Source: Crossiella sp. S99.2 (lineage in GTDB: Bacteria > Actinomycetota > Actinomycetes > Mycobacteriales > Pseudonocardiaceae). Taken from it: a stretch of 64,000 nucleotides of DNA. The DNA is taken from NCBI RefSeq assembly GCF_023094165.1, contig NZ_JALMDK010000009.1, forward strand, positions 124,001 through 188,000, given 5' to 3'. Under the pieces are notes generated by a model. It was not told the origin of the DNA. It worked only from the letters and a program-made list of their open reading frames with translations, and made no database searches. This document shows positions 45,180 to 53,028 of this stretch, piece after piece (position 1 is the first letter of the stretch; the number at the start of each line of letters is the position of its first letter). A program made the position numbers and the translations under genes.

Positions 45180-45254
45180 GCATCAGTTCTCGCACAGGTT
45201 GGCCCGCGTGGCGCCGGAGGCGACACGCCGGACAACAGCCAGCAGTGCGGTTGT

Positions 45255-45345
45255 GATTTCGCGTCGCCTTGTCGCGGTGCCGACACACCGAAGCTCGCTT
45301 CGTGGTGTGGCGGTGCCGCGACGAGGCGACTTCAGGAGCGAAATC
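45255..45345. repeat. Long imperfect inverted repeat after coaD
   Basis: A roughly 90-base hairpin: outer GATTTCGC/GCGAAATC, then GTCGCCT-GTCGCGG-CCG-CACACC-GAAG on one arm matching its complement on the other with a few mismatches and small gaps, around a short GCTCG-type loop. It fills most of the 190 bases between the convergent coaD and GNAT genes. It may terminate both or be a small mobile repeat. Confidence 0.75.
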
Positions 45346-45368
45346 ACCGCGCGCGCCAGCGCGCCATG

Positions 45369-45827
45369 TCATAGAGCCAGCTTCATCCCGACGTGGCTCG
45401 CGACGAACCCGAGCCGCTCGTAGAACCGGTGCGCGTGCTCGCGACTGGCGTCGGTGGTCAACTGGACCAGACCGCAGCCGCGCCGCCGGGCCTCGGCGAT
45501 GGCGAACTCCACCATCCGCTGGCCGAGGCCGCCGCCGCGCTGGTGCGTGGACACCCGGACCGCCTCGATCAGCGCCCTGGACATGCCCAGCCGGGACAGC
45601 CCTGGGATGAAGGTGAGCTGCAGCGTGCCCGCCACCTCGCCGCCGGCCTCGGCGACCAGCAGCAACTGGTTCGGGTCGGCGTCGATCGCCTGGAACGCGG
45701 TCAGGTAGGCCGGATCGCCCGGCCGCTCCCGGCCCGCGCCCAGCTTGTCATCGGCCAGCATGGCCACGATGGCGGGCACATCCGTCGCCACCGCCCGCCG
45801 GAACTCCGGCTGTACCCCAGAAGTCAT
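45369..45827 (-). CDS. GNAT-family N-acetyltransferase
   Basis: A 152-residue acetyltransferase. Seen: FRRAVATDVPAIVAMLADDK at the N-terminus, VAGTLQLTFIPGLSRLGMSR, the acetyl-CoA loop VSTHQRGGGLGQRMVEFAIA (about residues 92-111), and QLTTDASREHAHRFYERLGF (about 122-141). Very similar proteins are called GCN5-related acetyltransferases across actinobacteria; substrate unknown. It is divergent from a secreted ribonuclease gene. Confidence 0.9.
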   Translation of the reverse strand: MTSGVQPEFRRAVATDVPAIVAMLADDKLGAGRERPGDPAYLTAFQAIDADPNQLLLVAEAGGEVAGTLQLTFIPGLSRLGMSRALIEAVRVSTHQRGGGLGQRMVEFAIAEARRRGCGLVQLTTDASREHAHRFYERLGFVASHVGMKLAL

Positions 45828-45901
45828 GGCCCCAAGCCTGCCATCGAAGGTTCAACTCGATGTCTGTTGACGATCATTCGCAATCGTTAGCTTCGAGGCT
45901 C

Positions 45902-46321
45902 ATGAGCCAGATCACATCTCGTGCAGTGAAAACCCTGCTCGCCGCCCTGATCACGCTGGCCTCCCTGCTCGTGCCCGTCGCGGGTTCCGCCGTCGCCGAC
46001 ACGCTGTCGGTGAGCGCGGCCTGCGGGGACACCTCCGGGTTCCGGCGATCCAACCTGTCCAGCCTGCCCGCGCAGGCCAGGGACACGGTGAACCTGATCA
46101 AGAAGGGTGGGCCCTACCCCTATCCCCAGGACAACACCGTCTTCGGCAACCGGGAGCGGCTGCTGCCGCTGTGCTCGGCTGGCTACTACCGCGAGTACAC
46201 CGTGAAGACCCCCGGCGTCAGCCACCGCGGCGCCCGCCGGATCGTCAAGGGCAACGCGAACGAGTTCTTCTACACCGCCGATCACTACCGCTCGTTCGTG
46301 CTGGTCAACATCAACGCCTAG
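45902..46321 (+). CDS. Secreted guanyl-specific ribonuclease (RNase Sa/barnase type)
   Basis: A 139-residue exported RNase. The ATG at 45902 gives a clean signal peptide (VKTLLAALITLASLLVPVAG, ending AVADT); an ATG at 45860 would add an unneeded 14 residues. The mature part matches the Streptomyces RNase Sa family: LPAQARDTVNLIKKGGPYPY, DNTVFGNRERLLP with the catalytic Glu, YYREYTVKTPGVSHRGARRI with catalytic Arg, and TADHYRSFVLVNI with the catalytic His. It cleaves RNA after G. No barstar-type inhibitor gene is adjacent. Confidence 0.92.
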   Translation: MSQITSRAVKTLLAALITLASLLVPVAGSAVADTLSVSAACGDTSGFRRSNLSSLPAQARDTVNLIKKGGPYPYPQDNTVFGNRERLLPLCSAGYYREYTVKTPGVSHRGARRIVKGNANEFFYTADHYRSFVLVNINA

Positions 46322-46429
46322 GCAACCTCCCGGACAAACCTCGGTGGACACGCCCCCGGCTGCGTCACCCGCAAGGCCGGACACGGCACACTGAAGGGGT
46401 AACCGTGGCCCAGGGGCGAGGAGTGCGAC

Positions 46430-47185
46430 GTGTACCGGGTGTTCGAGGCGCTCGACGAGCTGGTCACCATCGTCGAGGAGGCACGGGGTGTCCCGATGAC
46501 CTCCGGTTGCGTGGTGCCGCGTGGCGACGTCCTTGAGCTGTTGGACGACGTGCGCGACGCGATTCCGGCGGAACTGGACGACGCGCAGGACGTGCTGGAC
46601 CACCGGGACGAGGTGCTGACCAAGGCCCGCACCGAGTCCGAGCAGTCCGTCGGCTCCGCGCGGGCCGAGGCGGAACAGACCGTGTCGCAGGCCCGGGCCG
46701 AGGCCGAGCACATGCTCGCCGAGGCTCGGGCCCGCGCGGAGCGGATGGTCTCGGAGGCCCAGGCCGAGGCCGAGCGCACCGTGACCGCGGGCCGCCGCGA
46801 GTACGAGGACCTGGTGGGCCGCTCGCAGGACGAGGCCGACCGGATGATCCAGGCGGGGCGCACCAGCTACGAGCGGGCCGTGGAAGAGGGCCGCGCCGAG
46901 CAGGCCCGCCAGATCGAGCAGACCGAGGTGGTGCGGGCCGCGCACGCCGAGGCATCCCGCCTGGTCGACGCCGCCAACGGCGAGTCCGACCGGCTGCGCA
47001 GCGAGTGCGATGCCTACGTGGACAGCAAGCTGGCCGACTTCGAGGAGCTGCTCGGGCGCACCCTGCGCACCGTGACCAAGGGCCGCCAGCAGCTGCGCGG
47101 GCCCATCGGCGGGCCCTCCCCGGTGCCCTTCGACTACCAGGACGGCTACCGTGAGGAGGAGGTCGGCGGCCGCACGCGTCGCTGA
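46430..47185 (+). CDS. sepIVA: SepIVA/DivIVA-like coiled-coil protein
   Basis: A 251-residue protein. Residues 1-45 (VYRVFEALDELVTIVEEARG) are the conserved head; about 50-210 is a continuous coiled coil rich in AEAE/ARAE heptads. In mycobacteria the orthologue SepIVA (Rv2927c), in the same place upstream of DUF177-rnc-mutM, is essential for septation and membrane-domain organisation. The GTG at 46430 gives the normal N-terminus. The call rests on position plus the head sequence. Confidence 0.88.
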   Translation: MYRVFEALDELVTIVEEARGVPMTSGCVVPRGDVLELLDDVRDAIPAELDDAQDVLDHRDEVLTKARTESEQSVGSARAEAEQTVSQARAEAEHMLAEARARAERMVSEAQAEAERTVTAGRREYEDLVGRSQDEADRMIQAGRTSYERAVEEGRAEQARQIEQTEVVRAAHAEASRLVDAANGESDRLRSECDAYVDSKLADFEELLGRTLRTVTKGRQQLRGPIGGPSPVPFDYQDGYREEEVGGRTRR

Positions 47186-47252
47186 TTTCCCTCTGCGCGG
47201 GCTTGTCCCGTACGCTGTTCAGGCTGCACGAGTCACGTGTGGCGAGACTCGT

Positions 47253-47846
47253 ATGAAGACTGTGAGCATGTCCAAGCACCACTCAGCCGAACTTCGGCGC
47301 ACCCCGTCCGGACCCTGGGTCATCGATACCAGGGACCTTGGCCGTCGCGCCGGCCTGAGCCGCAGGTACCACCGCACGGTGACCACCGAGGGCGATTTCG
47401 GCCTGGACCTGATCCGGTTGGCCCCTGGCGAGGAAGTCGAGATCGACATCCTGGCCGAGGCGGTCGTGGAGGGTGTGCTGATCACCGGGAGCGTGGCCGG
47501 TCCGACCACGGCCGAATGCTCCCGCTGCCTTGACCCATTCACCGGCGAGGTGGAGATCAGGGTCACCGAGCTGTTCGCCTACCCGGACAGCGCCACGGAC
47601 GAGAGCACGGACGAAGACGAGGTCAGCCGGGTCGTCGACGACCTGATCGACCTCGAACCGGCGGTGCGCGACAGCCTGTTGACCGCGCTGCCGTCCTCGC
47701 CGCTGTGCGAGCCGGACTGCAAGGGATTGTGTCCGGAGTGCGGCGGCAAGTGGGCCGATCTCGGCCCGAACCACACGCATGAGACGATGGATCCTCGCTG
47801 GGCCGCGCTACAGAAGCGGTTCGGCGGGACCGAGGAGGAGAACTAG
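47253..47846 (+). CDS. YceD/DUF177 family protein
   Basis: A 197-residue protein of the DUF177 family, which in bacteria is encoded next to rpmF and linked to 23S rRNA or 50S production. Visible: FVTTEGDF-like [30 protein letters not shown] (about residues 90-99) and [16 protein letters not shown] (about 150-165), the likely zinc site. ATG at 47253 is used; an ATG at 47268 is an alternative. It ends 2 bases before rpmF, so they are coupled. Confidence 0.92.
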   Translation: MKTVSMSKHHSAELRRTPSGPWVIDTRDLGRRAGLSRRYHRTVTTEGDFGLDLIRLAPGEEVEIDILAEAVVEGVLITGSVAGPTTAECSRCLDPFTGEVEIRVTELFAYPDSATDESTDEDEVSRVVDDLIDLEPAVRDSLLTALPSSPLCEPDCKGLCPECGGKWADLGPNHTHETMDPRWAALQKRFGGTEEEN

Positions 47847-47848
47847 TC

Positions 47849-48031
47849 GTGGCCGCTCCGAAGCGCCGTATGTCGCGGTCCAACACGCGTTCGCGGCGGG
47901 CCCAGTGGAAGGCCACCGCGCCGACGCTGGTCGCCTGCGAGAACCGTGCGTGCCGTAAGCCCAAGCTTCCGCACACCGCTTGCCCCACCTGTGGCCAGTA
48001 CGACGGCCGCCAGGTCGCCCGGCCGGCCTGA
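47849..48031 (+). CDS. rpmF: Ribosomal protein bL32
   Basis: A 60-residue 50S protein: [20 protein letters not shown] at the N-terminus and a zinc ribbon, [20 protein letters not shown] (four cysteines, so the zinc-binding form). The GTG start is 2 bases after the DUF177 stop, with GGAGGAG inside that gene as ribosome binding site. rnc follows after 14 bases. Confidence 0.98.
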   Translation: MAAPKRRMSRSNTRSRRAQWKATAPTLVACENRACRKPKLPHTACPTCGQYDGRQVARPA

Positions 48032-48045
48032 CCGGGCGGGCAGGC

Positions 48046-48840
48046 ATGGGAAGCAAGGGATCCCGAGGCCAGCCAAGTGACCGCAGCCTGCTGCTGAAGG
48101 CGCTCGGCGTCGATCTCGACGCCGAGCTGTTCACCCTCTCGCTGACCCACCGCTCGTACGCGTACGAGAATGGCGGGTTGCCCCCCAACGAACGGCTTGA
48201 GTTCCTGGGGGACGCGGTGCTCGGACTGGTGATCACTGATCATCTTTACCGCACCCACCCGGATCTGCCGGAGGGCCAGCTCGCGAAGCTCCGGGCCAGC
48301 GTGGTGAACATGCACGCGCTGGCCGGGGTGGCTCGTGAGCTGGGCCCTGGTGGACTGGGTGCGCACCTGTTGCTGGGCAAGGGCGAGGAACTCACCGGCG
48401 GCCGGGACAAGGCGAGCATCTTGGCCGATGGGCTGGAAGCCGTGATCGGCGCGGTCTACCTGCAACACGGGGTGGAACCCGCGCGCGACCTGGTGCACCG
48501 GTTGTTCGACCGTCCGCTGGCCGAGGCCCCGTTGCGGGGCGCCGGCCTGGACTGGAAGACCAGCCTCCAGGAGCTGACCGCGGCGGCCGCGCTCGGTGTG
48601 CCCGAGTACCGGGTGGACGAGTCCGGGCCGGACCACCGCAAGGAGTTCGTGGCCACCGTGCTGGTCGGCGGGCGTGGACTGGGCAACGGCGACGGCCGGA
48701 CCAAGAAGGAAGCCGAGCAGAAGGCCGCCGAGGCGGCCTGGCGCACGCTCTCCGAACAGGTCCGGGTGGCCGCCGAGGAGAAGGCCGCCGCCGCCGAGTC
48801 CGCGGGCAAGGCGGACGGCAACGGCAAGGCCGCGGGCTAG
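48046..48840 (+). CDS. rnc: Ribonuclease III
   Basis: Cleaves double-stranded RNA in rRNA and mRNA processing. The 264-residue protein has the signature [20 protein letters not shown] (about residues 52-71), a second catalytic Glu region [14 protein letters not shown] (about 126-139) and a C-terminal dsRNA-binding domain ([40 protein letters not shown]). A 25-residue Lys/Ala tail ends the protein. The ATG at 48046 is used; a longer frame starts inside rpmF. Confidence 0.97.
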   Translation: MGSKGSRGQPSDRSLLLKALGVDLDAELFTLSLTHRSYAYENGGLPPNERLEFLGDAVLGLVITDHLYRTHPDLPEGQLAKLRASVVNMHALAGVARELGPGGLGAHLLLGKGEELTGGRDKASILADGLEAVIGAVYLQHGVEPARDLVHRLFDRPLAEAPLRGAGLDWKTSLQELTAAAALGVPEYRVDESGPDHRKEFVATVLVGGRGLGNGDGRTKKEAEQKAAEAAWRTLSEQVRVAAEEKAAAAESAGKADGNGKAAG

Positions 48841-48891
48841 CCCCCGGCTGCCTCGGCCACTCGGCTGCCCTCAAGTTCACATCGGCTTCAC

Positions 48892-48927
48892 TCAAAGACG
48901 CGTCAAGGGCACTTGACGCGTCTTTGA
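48892..48927 (+). terminator. Terminator after rnc
   Basis: A perfect 15-bp stem (TCAAAGACGCGTCAA with its complement), 6-base loop, followed by CGTTTTCC. It separates rnc from mutM. Confidence 0.92.
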
Positions 48928-49081
48928 CGTTTTCCTGAGGTGCCAGACACCAGCCGCTCAGGTTCGTCCGTCTGCGGGCCTCTCAGGGGCCATTGCGGGC
49001 TTTCTGGCGGCATTCGGGTGGGTTACTCAACAGCGTTGTCAACGACTCGGCCGGTTGGCGGAGTGCGAGGAGGGAGTCGGA

Positions 49082-49951
49082 GTGCCTGAGCTGCCCGAGG
49101 TGGAGGTTGTCCGGCTGGGCCTGGACCGGCATGTGGTCGGCCGCACCATGGCCGCGGTCGAGGTGCTGCACCCCAGGGCGATCCGGCGGCATGAGCCAGG
49201 TCCGCTGGACTTCGCCGGCAGGCTGGCCGGGCGCGGGCTGGTCGCGGCGGTGCGCCGGGGCAAGTACCTGTGGCTGGAACTCGACGGGCGGACCGAGGCG
49301 CTGCTGACCCACCTCGGCATGAGCGGGCAGATGCTGGTGCAGCCGGTGGGGGCGCCGGATGAGAAGCACCTGCGGGTGCGGATCAGCTTCGCCGACGGCG
49401 GGCCGGAGCTGCGGTTCGTCGACCAGCGCACCTTCGGCGGGCTCGCGGTGACCGAACTGGCCGAGGTGGACGGCACGTTGCTGCCGGATCCGGTGGCGCA
49501 CATCGGCCGGGACCCGATGGATCCGGCCTTCGACCCGGAGCGGGCGGTGGCCGCGCTGCGGGCCAAGCGGACCGAGCTGAAGCGGGCGCTGCTGGACCAG
49601 ACGCTGGTGTCCGGCATCGGCAACATCTACGCGGACGAGGCTCTCTGGAGATCTCGGCTGCACTGGTCCCGGCCCACCGGGGGTCTGACCCGCCCGGCCG
49701 CCCTGCGGGTCCTGGACGCCGCCACCGAAGTCATGGCGGAGGCATTGGGGGCCGGTGGGACGTCCTTCGATTCACTCTACGTAAACGTGAACGGACAGTC
49801 GGGATACTTCGACCGTTCGCTCGCAGTTTACGGAAAGACTGGGCAGCCGTGCCCGCGCTGTGGGACGCTGATCGCGCGTGAGCCGTTTATGAACAGGTCT
49901 TCGTATTTCTGCCGGGTTTGTCAGCGGCCCCCGGTTACCGGCCAACGTTAA
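49082..49951 (+). CDS. mutM: Formamidopyrimidine-DNA glycosylase
   Basis: Removes 8-oxoguanine and formamidopyrimidines from DNA. The 289-residue protein starts [13 protein letters not shown] (catalytic Pro after the initiator Met), has [10 protein letters not shown] (about residues 73-82), the conserved [15 protein letters not shown] (about 181-195), and the C-terminal zinc finger CPRCGT...CRVCQ (about 258-282). The GTG at 49082 is preceded by GGAGTCGGA. The call mutM/fpg over the related Nei enzymes rests on the PELPEVE start. Confidence 0.95.
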   Translation: MPELPEVEVVRLGLDRHVVGRTMAAVEVLHPRAIRRHEPGPLDFAGRLAGRGLVAAVRRGKYLWLELDGRTEALLTHLGMSGQMLVQPVGAPDEKHLRVRISFADGGPELRFVDQRTFGGLAVTELAEVDGTLLPDPVAHIGRDPMDPAFDPERAVAALRAKRTELKRALLDQTLVSGIGNIYADEALWRSRLHWSRPTGGLTRPAALRVLDAATEVMAEALGAGGTSFDSLYVNVNGQSGYFDRSLAVYGKTGQPCPRCGTLIAREPFMNRSSYFCRVCQRPPVTGQR

Positions 49952-50045
49952 ATCTATCCCAAGTTTCTCTGGGAGAAATGTCAACTTACGCCAAAGTAGT
50001 TTACGCCACGCTGTTTCATTTTGTGAACTGCTTAGTTCCGTGAAC

Positions 50046-50082
50046 AAAAAAAGTGGGCGAGTCCGAGAGCCGGACCGCCCAC
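50046..50082 (-). terminator. Terminator of the short LysR gene
   Basis: On the minus strand a 7+4-bp stem (GTGGGCG, GTCC with one bulge) is followed by TTTTTTT. It is the clearest intrinsic terminator in the window. The 150 bases around it (49952-50106) are unusually AT-rich. Confidence 0.92.
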
Positions 50083-50106
50083 CCGATGGTGCAGTTGATC
50101 TTGTTG

Positions 50107-50433
50107 TCAGCCTGACTTCAACTGGCTGCGAAGCTGGCTGGTCGCCCACTCGAAGCTGGTCGCAGGGCTGGGCTCACCTGGGCGAACCGACAGCTCCTTG
50201 ATGCTGTCGATCAGCATCAGGACCGCCCGGACCGACGGGAGGATCATCTGACCCTCCCTGGTCAGCCGTGCGCCCGCCGGATCGCGGGTGAACAGCTTGG
50301 TCCCGAGGGACTGCTCTAGAGACTTGATCTGGTAACTGATTGCGGGCTGTGAATACCCGAGGGACTTCGCCGCCAGGTCCATACGGCCGAGGTCCGCAAT
50401 CGAGACGAAAGCCCGGAACTCCCGCTCGTGCAT
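50107..50433 (-). CDS. Short LysR-type HTH protein without effector domain
   Basis: Only 108 residues: a LysR winged HTH at about 1-62 (EREFRAFVSIADLGRMDLAA, GYSQPAISYQIKSLEQSLGT, FTRDPAGARLTREGQ) and a short helical end (SVRAVLMLIDSIKELSVRPG). The usual 200-residue effector domain is absent. The gene is intact: GGGGAGA lies 6 bases upstream of the ATG, and it has its own terminator. Linker-helix dimerisation is plausible. It could be a constitutive binder or a partner of another LysR protein. Sits between mutM and asnB. Confidence 0.88.
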   Translation of the reverse strand: MHEREFRAFVSIADLGRMDLAAKSLGYSQPAISYQIKSLEQSLGTKLFTRDPAGARLTREGQMILPSVRAVLMLIDSIKELSVRPGEPSPATSFEWATSQLRSQLKSG

Positions 50434-50638
50434 TGTTTCTCCCCAGTGTCGCGCTGCGCTAAGGGCCCCACGTGCCCGGGAGAAGTGCCCCGGATCACGC
50501 CATAATGAGGACATTACCAACGGCTCATGTGGAAGTCCACCGTTTGGGTACCCGTACCTCCGAGCGGAGTACAAAGTTACTCCCGGTTCACTACTGTGTG
50601 CCGCGAGACGCCGCTAAGTAGTGAGCAGATCGGGCAAA

Positions 50639-50656
50639 GCGCCGGACAACCGGCGC
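50639..50656 (-). terminator. Hairpin after asnB
   Basis: GCGCCGG/CCGGCGC with an ACAA loop, 36 bases past the asnB stop on its strand. The same gap (50434-50692) also holds CACTACT and AGTAGTG (50589-50595, 50617-50623) facing each other, possibly an operator for the LysR-type gene. Confidence 0.65.
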
Positions 50657-50692
50657 TGGGGAACGCCGAACACTCGTTCGCCTAGTACGTCA

Positions 50693-52531
50693 TCACAGTC
50701 GCATCTCGGGGCGGTATATGTCCAGCCACACCGTTATGTCGAGCAGCCGCTCCAGGAACTGTCTGGTAGCGCGGTCGATCAGCGCGGGGTCGGTGGTGGC
50801 CACCGCGCGCACCCAGTCCCGCTCGATGATCTCGAACACGGTGGCGTCCCGGCGGCTCAGCAGCTCGTGCAGCTGGTCCTGCACCGCGAGCAGGTACTTC
50901 ACGTCCTGGGTGGACGGGTAGGGGCTCTTGCGGCGCTCCAGCACGGTGCTGGGCAGCAGGCCCCGAGCGGCCCCGCGCAGCAGGCTCTTCTCCTTGCCGT
51001 CAAAGGTTTTCAGCGCCCACGGCGCGTTGTAGACGTACTCCACCAGGCGGTGGTCGCAGAAGGGCACCCGGACCTCCAGCCCGGCGGCCATGCTCATCCG
51101 GTCCTTGCGGTCGAGCATGTTGGTCAGGAACTGGCTCAGGTGCACGTGGCAGATCCGGCGCAGCCGCTGCTCGTGCGGGTCGTCGGTGTCCAGCACCGGG
51201 GCCTGGGCCAGCGCGTCGGCGTAGCCGCCCACCAGGTGGCCGGGGATGTCCATCCGGGCGGCCAGGCCGGCGTTGATCAGCGGGCGGGTCTGGCTCTGCG
51301 CGCCGCCGATGCCGGCGATCCACGGGTAGATCGGCGCCTGCTGGGCGGCCTGGTCGTGCTGCCACCAGTACCCGGCGAAGACCTCGTCCGCGGACTCGCC
51401 GGAGAGCGCGACCGTGGAGCGGGCCCTGGCGGCCTGGAAGAGCAGCAGCAGCGAGACGTCCATCTCGCCCATGCCGGTGGGCAGATCGCGCGCGGTGACC
51501 GCGGCCGCGCGGTTCTCCGGGGCGGCCAGCGCGGTGTGGTCCAGCACGACGTCGGTGTGCTCGGTGCCGACGTGCCGGGCGACCTGCCGGACGAACGGCG
51601 CGTCCAGGCTGTCCTGCAGCACGTGCGGCACGAAGCCGTCCTGTTCGCCGGCGAAGGAGACCGCGAAGGTGCGCGGGATCTCGCCGCGCTCGTGCAGCAC
51701 CTCGGCGGCCAGCGCGGTGAGCACGCTGGAGTCCAGGCCGCCGGAGAGCAGCACGCACTGCGGCACGTCGGCGATGAGCTGGCGGCGCATGATGTCGTGC
51801 AGCAGCTCGCGCACGTGCTCGACGGACTCGGCGGTGTCGTCCAGGTGCGGCAGCGCCTCGACCCGCCAGTAGACCCGCTCGCGCAGCCCGTTGTGGTCCA
51901 GCACGGCCAGGGTGCCGGGTTTCAGCTCGCGCATGCCGTGCCAGACCGCGGAGCCGGGCACCTTGACGAAGCCGAAGATCTCCCGCAACCCGTCCTCGCC
52001 CAGCGCCTTGCGGGCGAGCGGGTTGGCCAGGATGGCCTTGGGTTCGGAGCCGAAGAGCAGGCCGTCGGCGGTGGGGTAGATGAACAGCGGTTTGACCCCG
52101 AGCCGGTCCCGGACCAGCAGTAACCGCTCGGTGCGGTCGTCCCAGATGGCGAAGGCGTACATGCCGTTGAGGTGCTCGACCAGGTCCTCGCCCCACTCCA
52201 GGTAGGCGGTGAGCACGACCTCGGTGTCGCCGGCGGTGCGGAAGCGGTGGCCGCGGCGCTGGAGTTCGGCGCGCAGTTCGCGGAAGTTGTAGACCTCGCC
52301 GCTGTAGGAGAGCGCGATCGCGCCCGCGGGGGTCTCGGCGATCATCGGCTGCGCCCCGCCGGGCAGGTCGATGATGGCAAGACGGCGGTGGCCCAGCCCG
52401 GCGTGCCGGGTGGTCCAGACGCCCTCGCCGTCGGGGCCGCGGGGGGCCAGGGTCGCGGTCATGGCACGGAGGGTGACCGTTTCGGAGGTCAGCTCCCGGT
52501 CGTAGGAGACCCAGCCGGTGACTCCGCACAT
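50693..52531 (-). CDS. asnB: Asparagine synthase (glutamine-hydrolysing)
   Basis: A 612-residue class B enzyme. The N-terminal glutamine amidotransferase domain begins MCGVTGWVSYDREL (catalytic Cys2), with RRLAIIDLPGGAQP and GEVYNFRELRAEL. The synthetase domain carries the PP-loop LLSGGLDSSVLTAL (about residues 262-275). It forms asparagine from aspartate, glutamine and ATP. The ATG has GAGGAGG 7 bases upstream. Proteins of this length also occur as amide-forming enzymes in antibiotic pathways, but no pathway genes are nearby. Confidence 0.93.
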   Translation of the reverse strand: MCGVTGWVSYDRELTSETVTLRAMTATLAPRGPDGEGVWTTRHAGLGHRRLAIIDLPGGAQPMIAETPAGAIALSYSGEVYNFRELRAELQRRGHRFRTAGDTEVVLTAYLEWGEDLVEHLNGMYAFAIWDDRTERLLLVRDRLGVKPLFIYPTADGLLFGSEPKAILANPLARKALGEDGLREIFGFVKVPGSAVWHGMRELKPGTLAVLDHNGLRERVYWRVEALPHLDDTAESVEHVRELLHDIMRRQLIADVPQCVLLSGGLDSSVLTALAAEVLHERGEIPRTFAVSFAGEQDGFVPHVLQDSLDAPFVRQVARHVGTEHTDVVLDHTALAAPENRAAAVTARDLPTGMGEMDVSLLLLFQAARARSTVALSGESADEVFAGYWWQHDQAAQQAPIYPWIAGIGGAQSQTRPLINAGLAARMDIPGHLVGGYADALAQAPVLDTDDPHEQRLRRICHVHLSQFLTNMLDRKDRMSMAAGLEVRVPFCDHRLVEYVYNAPWALKTFDGKEKSLLRGAARGLLPSTVLERRKSPYPSTQDVKYLLAVQDQLHELLSRRDATVFEIIERDWVRAVATTDPALIDRATRQFLERLLDITVWLDIYRPEMRL

Positions 52532-52849
52532 GACGCGCCTCCTCGCGCTTGGCCCCCAGCCTTGGCTGGGAAGTTACCTACTTCTGAGTCGGGTTGGTTC
52601 CGCCGAGCAGACCTGTTCTCAGACGAGTGAGTCGGCCGGGCGGTTGCATGCGGAACGTAACCGCATCCGACCATCGGACCCCCTCGATGGGTGGAAAACG
52701 GGCGAGAGGTGGCTCACCGGGCGCGTAAAGATCACGTCAATGCCACCGTCAGGGGCGTCAAGGAGTCATCAGGCCCGGTCAGCGGCCTGAACCCGGCATG
52801 CACGCTGGCGCCCGTTGTCGAACTACCTAGTCGAGAGGGGAGCGCGCAG
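52532..52849. promoter_or_regulatory. Divergent control region of asnB and kdp
   Basis: About 320 bases without a gene. Two inverted repeats stand out: CCCAGCC/GGCTGGG (52555-52570) near asnB, and ATGCGG-N7-CCGCAT (52648-52666) in the middle. The latter is a candidate site for KdpE or another regulator. No known potassium or c-di-AMP riboswitch fold is recognised. Confidence 0.5.
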
Positions 52850-52933
52850 ATGGCCGACCTGGCCTACGCGGTGCTGCTGATCGGTGGCTTTCTTGTGCTG
52901 GCGCTGACGCTGCGCGGATTGGAGCGGTTGTGA
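52850..52933 (+). CDS. 27-residue membrane microprotein at the head of the kdp operon
   Basis: A tiny protein starting MADLAYAVLLIGGFLVLAL and ending with the charged cap RGLERL; the middle is one transmembrane helix. The ATG follows GAGAGGGGAGCG. Its TGA overlaps the GTG of kdpF (GTGA), so the two are coupled. It resembles KdpF in size and form but has a different sequence (no RPEKF end). Probably a second small subunit or regulator of the Kdp pump; unproven. It is not normally annotated because it is so short. Confidence 0.75.
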   Translation: MADLAYAVLLIGGFLVLALTLRGLERL

Positions 52934-53028
52934 CTACCGCGGCCGTGTTCAACCTGGTGGGCGGGGTGGTCGCGCTGTTCTTGCTCGTCTACCTGTTCGT
53001 CGCCCTGATCCGACCGGAGAAGTTCTGA
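52930..53028 (+). CDS. kdpF: KdpF small subunit of the potassium pump
   Basis: A 32-residue membrane peptide: one helix (LVGGVVALFLLVYLFVALI) then the family's RPEKF end. It stabilises the KdpABC complex. The GTG overlaps the upstream microprotein's stop; its own TGA overlaps the kdpA ATG as TGATG. Confidence 0.93.
   Translation: MTTAAVFNLVGGVVALFLLVYLFVALIRPEKF

Noticed and set aside
52532-52849. c-di-AMP (ydaO-type) or potassium riboswitch before kdp
   Set aside because: The conserved aptamer motifs are not seen; the start of the operon is explained by a normal ribosome binding site.
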